DNA from: Chrysopilus asiliformis
Lineage: Eukaryota > Arthropoda > Insecta > Diptera > Rhagionidae
Length of the DNA stretch: 64,000 nt
NCBI GenBank assembly: GCA_964034945.1
Contig: OZ035961.1
Location: 9,098,501 to 9,162,500 of the forward strand
Reading direction: 5' to 3'
Shown here piece by piece: positions 59,120 through 64,000 of the stretch (within the stretch, counting starts at the first letter, position 1; every line of letters starts with the position of its first letter). The notes under the pieces are model-generated. The model was not told where the DNA came from. It saw only the letters and a program-made list of their open reading frames with translations, and searched no databases. A program made the translations under genes and the position numbers.

Positions 59120-60960
59120 CCACTAGTGAGTTCTATGATGAGAATATCGTTTTCCAACTTGCAATATTGTCTCACTTTGGGAAAATTTTCCTGGTTTTTT
59201 GCTAGTGTGGTAATACGGGGACTGAATGACATTTCTAAAATCAAGTTTGGAGCAAATAAATCCGAATCTGGCCGTGGTTTTGCTGCATCCATTCTAATTT
59301 TTGAGATATGAAGGGGAAAAAATTGTTGATTTTCAAACTTTCAATATTTAAACCAATTTATGAGCCACCTGTCATTTAAAGCTGATACAGCCAAACAATA
59401 CAACCAGATTCGGATTCACCAGCACCAAATTAACTAAAAAAGACTCTAATTTCCATGACACCAACGTGTTAAATGTATGGTCAAATTCACCCTCCATTTC
59501 TCCAAAACTAGAGCTGATACAGCAAAAATTACAGCCATTTTCGGTTTTAACGATCCCAAATTATCCGTAAAAGGAGGCTTTTATATCGCGTACACCAAAT
59601 AGAGTGTCGGCCTGTGTTTTTCATGGAATTTTAACAAAAAAAAGATACTTTGAAGAGCCCTTGACCTTGGAATTATAAACCTCATTAAAAAAAACCTAAT
59701 TAGCCTCTCTTATCAATCACAAGTTGCCAAAGAAACCTTTTTCCAATCCTACAATTTAACCTTTGAGTCATTTTGACAAAATCAAAAATTATGCGCGTAC
59801 AAAATTAAAGTGTAATGAAGAAAAATCGTTTATTTCACACCAGAGGAATCTCATTTGATTGATATGGATGGGATTCATTCAATCATTGGCTACTATACGA
59901 ATAATGAGTTTCTACTACTCCTCCTCCTTCTCTACGATGCCCCCCTTTTGACCTTGCCAGCAAGTTGGCGCATTTCTGAGAAATCATTTGTACCAATTAG
60001 TCAAAATGGGGAGGGAGGCTATCATTAGGCCATTGCGATTATCAAGTCCAAAGGGGACGCACAGACTTTAGCGAATTGACCTTTAATTTTTTACACAACC
60101 CCAAGAGTTTATGTTGACGACATCAATTGTAGCACATTCTGAGGGAAAAAATGAACCAGTCTTTTGCGGAACATGCAAAGAATAAAAACTTTACTACCAC
60201 CGAATGCGGCAAATGCTGCTCGTGATGATTAAATAATGGGCATTTTGGGTGCGACGAACGTTATTGACGGAAATTTCGCTTTTGTAGACTTGACCCCATC
60301 GCCAACGACCCATAATCACTCCCAAAGAAATTATTTTTTTACCACCACGAGTAATTACTTAGCATGATTAATATGCTTTAAAATTCGTTGCGTTGCCCGA
60401 CGAATCCATGATTTTTACTATCATCGTTTAATTTTGTCGGGTCTTGAGTAGAAAAACACATTTAAGAAAATTCAGAGCAATTGATAAGAACAACACTGAG
60501 ACGCGGCCTTCATGACTAATTGTTTATATTTATATAAGTCTATCATTTGCACAGTTTCAACAGGAATTTGGTAATATTTCAGTGATACTGAGATATTTTT
60601 ATCACAAAAAATGGTCGTGGAGTGAGGATTATTTTCGTTCAGAAATTTCAGATAATCAGGTTGTTTTTCACATTAATTTTAGAACAACAAATTTTTAGAG
60701 ATTAAATGCAATTATGCCGTCTAAATCAGTTTTTGAAGTGAGGAAACCCGAAATTAATCTGAAGAAAAAATTAAATTATATTTTTGTAGGCGCAGTACAG
60801 CGAATTTCCTGTTTTTGTTTACATAGAACAGTAAACAAAAAACATAAAATTCGTATACCAGGGAAGAAATACGCAACAATAGAAAACAAAAATTTGTTCA
60901 ATTGCACCAAAAGCTTTTGAAAAATTAATCAGCAGAGATTCAAATCAGACCGAACCAGGG
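59120..60960. other. Non-coding sequence, partly less AT-rich
   Basis: The interval 59860-60420 is closer to balanced composition but shows no exon, RNA or element that I recognise. Confidence 0.4.
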
Positions 60961-60964
60961 TTTC

Positions 60965-61005
60965 ATGCTACGTTCACACTCTTGACGAATGTACGCGAAT
61001 CACGA
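60965..61005. repeat. Segment shared with 30302-30342 (inverted)
   Basis: CATGCTACGTTCACACTCTT and TGTACGCGAAT match the reverse of 30302-30342. A terminus of an unknown DNA element is possible. Confidence 0.5.
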
Positions 61006-61535
61006 CGCACGCAATAATCTGCTATGATTAGCCTATGTTGGCCTACGTTCGGCTTGAGGTAAAACTTTAGAAAATCGGATTGGACGAATCTGCCGACCGC
61101 TCTCGCCATTATACCGCCTTGCTTAAATGCAGAGAGACAAACCAAAAATTTTCAGTGTGGTTTGATTTTGGTTCAAGGGTGGATTAAATTTCTAGTTTTT
61201 ATTTCATTTATCTAAAAATGATTTGATTTTACTAAAATTTCAATGGTTCAATTGTTTTTTATTCGCGTTAGCCAAGATTTGCTGAATCGCTCCTCAAATA
61301 TTGATTTTTTTTAAAAAAAAACCTCGATTAAAGGATTCTTTTACACTTTTATAATTTTTTTCTGTTTTTTTTTTAAGTTCGATTCTTGCAGAGCAAAATA
61401 CGTTCCAATATTTAAAAATATTTCCCAACCCTATCCCCTCTTCCTCCTTTCCCACCACACGTTTTCTCTCATATTTTTGTAATAAATTTAATACCACTAT
61501 AGCACAGACTCTCAATTTTTAAGACCCGGATTTTT

Positions 61536-62092
61536 ATACCCGTATGGTGAAACCAAAGGGTATATTAACTTTGCCTTACCGTTTGTAACGCCAAGATCGC
61601 GTCATCACACACAGTGTGTTGAGAATGGCAAAAAAAATTGATTTTTGCCTGTCCGACCGTCTGTCCGTCCATCTGTGGCGCGGATTGCGGGCGTACGGAC
61701 TGAGCTACAAACTTGAAATTTTGCTCAGATCCGTTTTTTGTAAAATGCGAGCCTAAGTTCGTTAATGCATAAAAATGGACCATTAGGGGGGGGGGGGGGG
61801 GGGGGGGTACCCCATATACGAACGAAATCGTTTTTTGTGAATATCTCAAAAACGGTGCATCTTATCAAAAAAGTGCAAGAACAAAAGTTATTTAGGATAT
61901 GATTCTACATAAAACTCCCATACATCAAAATCCGATTCGAATAAATTTTAAAATATCTTCTTGAAAAGTTTGACTTCAAAGTGGAATTTTGGTACAACTG
62001 TTCGCCGTTCACTTAAACTTCGAACAATGTCATATCACCATACGGGTTTTCAATAATTGCCAGATTGGCAATTATAGCTTTTGCTATGTTTT
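61536..62092 (+). mobile_element. Repeat family B, copy 3, with a 22-G run
   Basis: ACCCGTATGGTGA at 61538 and TCACCATACGGGT ending at 62047 bound 510 bp, followed by the hairpin ATTGCCAGATTGGCAAT. The microsatellite is contracted (61648-61676). The G run before GTACCCC is 22 long (61786-61807), versus seven in copy 2. Confidence 0.82.
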
Positions 62093-62094
62093 TT

Positions 62095-63100
62095 CTGATT
62101 TCTACAGGATTTTTTTTTCGGTTCTCTATTGGTCGATACCTATTTGAAAAAAGCGAAAAAATTTGGTTATAAGAACAAAAAATTGGTAAAGAAATTAGGT
62201 ACAGGCAGTTCGCTTTATGTGTTGATCCGTCTTCCAAAACTTTAATTGATTATCCATAACAAAATCTTTATAGAAAAATTCTATAGTATTAAGAACAGAC
62301 AAGTAATGATCGCCCATTCAACTCCGTCGATTGGTTTCAGCGATTAATTAAAGATGCAACAACTAAAATCGAATTAAGTTGCAATAATATTACGAAAATT
62401 TTCACAATTAAATTACTATCGATTTATCAAAATTTCATTGAAACGTATTTAGTTTCTCAGACGCCCAAGATAATTCCATTATTTTCACTTGAATGGCAGA
62501 TCCCACATTTCAATCTGAAAAGAACACTCCATGAACGAAGCATAAAACCGATTGGCAAACAAAAAAGAAACATTTGTCTGACCGATTGTTTGAAAGACAT
62601 ATTCCAGGATTGTCTTGAACTTGAAAACATTGCAATCGTGTTCTGTTACTTAAGATGATACTAATCACCTTAAGCTAGAAGCCACAAAACAATTTTCTAA
62701 TTAACAGAACTTCGTGAGCAATCTTCACTCTTATCGTCACCATTTCAAATGAAATCAAATGCTGAACGGAAAGTTTAAGTAAAATAAAATAAATTATGGT
62801 AGAAGGAAATTGTTTACTGTCTTTTGTTCAATGTTGATGGCTACTCGAGCTGTTCTGTTTAACAGTGCACTTTAATGTTTTTTTAGAATCACATTGAGGC
62901 GCATTTTCATCTAATCAAACTTTAAAAACCACAACAAATGAAAAGACGATGAGTTGCTCAACACATGAGTTTTGTATAGCGAACTGTAGATGTGGAAATT
63001 TCGACGACTTGCAAAAAAATTTCCTTTTGTAGAAAACTCACACATGATATTTTAAACCCAAAATATTTGAAAAACAATATTATATTGAAAATTCATGTTA
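62095..63100. other. AT-rich non-coding sequence
   Basis: Nothing recognisable. Confidence 0.4.
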
Positions 63101-63106
63101 TTAACA

Positions 63107-63411
63107 ACATGGAGATGGAGTACATCCAACCTCTATGTTGGATCTGGACCACGGCGAGAATCGAGAATGCTGACCGTCTCATTAGTTTTCACTCGAAAGA
63201 GTAACATAGGGGAAAAACTAAGCTTCAGGTTCACTTTACCCCGTCTCCTCACTTTCCACCACTCGGACTATTTTCCAATAGGCCTATGTTGGAACCAGGC
63301 CTACAGCAAACATCCATGCCAAATTTCTGGTCGATCGGTTCAGCCGTTTTCACCTGAAAGAGGAACAGACAAACAGACACCAACTCATTTTTATATATTA
63401 GTATGATATGA
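63107..63411 (+). mobile_element. Modular retroposon-like repeat, 5'-truncated two-module copy
   Basis: Two modules (63140 and 63280: CTATGTTGGATCTGGACC, CTATGTTGGAACCAGGCC) with AAGAGTAACATAGGGGAAAA and GATCGGTTCAGCCGTTTTCA end in GAAAGAGGAACAGAC and TTTTTATATATTAGTATGATA, matching 58627-58935. Confidence 0.7.
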
Positions 63412-63424
63412 TAAGCTAAGCTGT

Positions 63425-63695
63425 TTATTAAATTTCCCTTTCCTTCTTTACCCCTTTTCTGATATCTCTTGAACCGTTGAAGGGATTTGAATCCAGTTTT
63501 CACCATTAGAGAGGTCAGCTTTCCGCGGGGAAAATTTTCGCCTACTAATATCTACCCTCTCCCTTCTTTGTAAAACCCGTCACCTGCTATCTTCTGCAAT
63601 TCTAAAGGGATTATGATCCGGCTCTTACCATTACAGACGTCAGCCTTTAAAAAACGCTTTCGCCCACTAACTCACTCTTTGAAACGTCAGATCTG
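63425..63695. repeat. Pyrimidine-rich 'CTGCTATCTC' repeat, two clear units
   Basis: Units at about 63432 and 63550 share CCTTTTCTGATATCTCTTGA / CACCTGCTATCTTCTGCAAT, then AAGGGATTTGAATCC / AAGGGATTATGATCCGG, then ACCATTAGAGAGGTCAGC / ACCATTACAGACGTCAGC, with a period near 118 bp. This is the best-preserved copy of the family in the window. Confidence 0.75.
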
Positions 63696-64000
63696 AGGAC
63701 GAAGGCCAAGTAACTACCGAGTCCGTCGGGCGGGGCTGGCCCAAGGGCGCAGACTCTAGTATATTCTAATTTGGAAATGGGTTCAGAGGTACAGCCTCTA
63801 TTGTTGTGAACAAGAAGACCGAAAGCTGACGCACAGCCGCTGGTTTAAAATATTTTATAAAAGTTTAAAATCAATTATTAATTTTTTCTTGCATTGTAAC
63901 ACTTTTCTCTAATGAACAGAATTCCCCCCAAAAGCTGGTAGAATTCGAATTTTTACCACATATTTGAATTATTGTTTGATATTTACCGACAATACCATCC
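63696..64000. other. Non-coding sequence to the window edge
   Basis: A GC-richer patch at 63715-63840 (GTCGGGCGGGGCTGGCCCAA) precedes AT-rich sequence. Nothing assigned. Confidence 0.4.

Overview
This is gene-poor, AT-rich animal nuclear DNA. Genes appear only as short exons flanked by splice signals, and the sequence between them is crowded with small DNA transposons, fold-back elements and microsatellites. The transposase remnant, the kinase exon and the TIR families point to an arthropod, most likely an insect; I cannot name the species. No bacterial, viral or organellar gene, rRNA or CRISPR array is visible.

The only confidently recognised host coding sequence is a 122-bp minus-strand exon (8805-8926) encoding subdomains II to III of a TESK-type kinase (center divider, cdi, in Drosophila). 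I could not find its neighbouring exons, so much of the window is probably intron of this gene. Consistent with a long minus-strand intron, there is a strong juxtaposed 3'/5' splice-site sequence near 54495 that resembles a recursive-splicing ratchet point. Weaker exon candidates lie at 11506-11535, 30375-30437 (minus) and 41585-41740 (plus).

Layout. 1-1190: internally deleted Tc1/mariner-like copy, then a 478-bp TIR element with TTA duplications. 1190-9370: sparse sequence, a GA-rich tract, a short TTAGG run and the kinase exon. 9370-28570: copies of repeat family A (9370, 13225), pyrimidine-rich and 'GGTCGCTGATCC' repeats, and the first ACGTCA-family copies. 28577-33463: several small MITEs, the MTWQL exon candidate, a GA microsatellite and an 86-bp hairpin. 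36180-38185: family B and family A copies back to back, the latter with a 580-bp GACAGACT array. 38929-39553: one MITE nested inside the terminal repeat of another. 40890-47220: a dense nest of elements (PIF/Harbinger-like, piggyBac-like carrying a family B copy, family A, and a hAT element with a perfect 8-bp duplication inside an ACGTCA element). 47230-58440: mostly featureless, with a tandem/inverted repeat at 53884 and the ratchet-point candidate. 58443-63690: modular repeats with ATG-rich tails, a third family B copy and pyrimidine-rich repeats.

There is no operon-like logic. The biology visible is a long-intron kinase gene and layered transposon insertions whose order can be read from target-site duplications.
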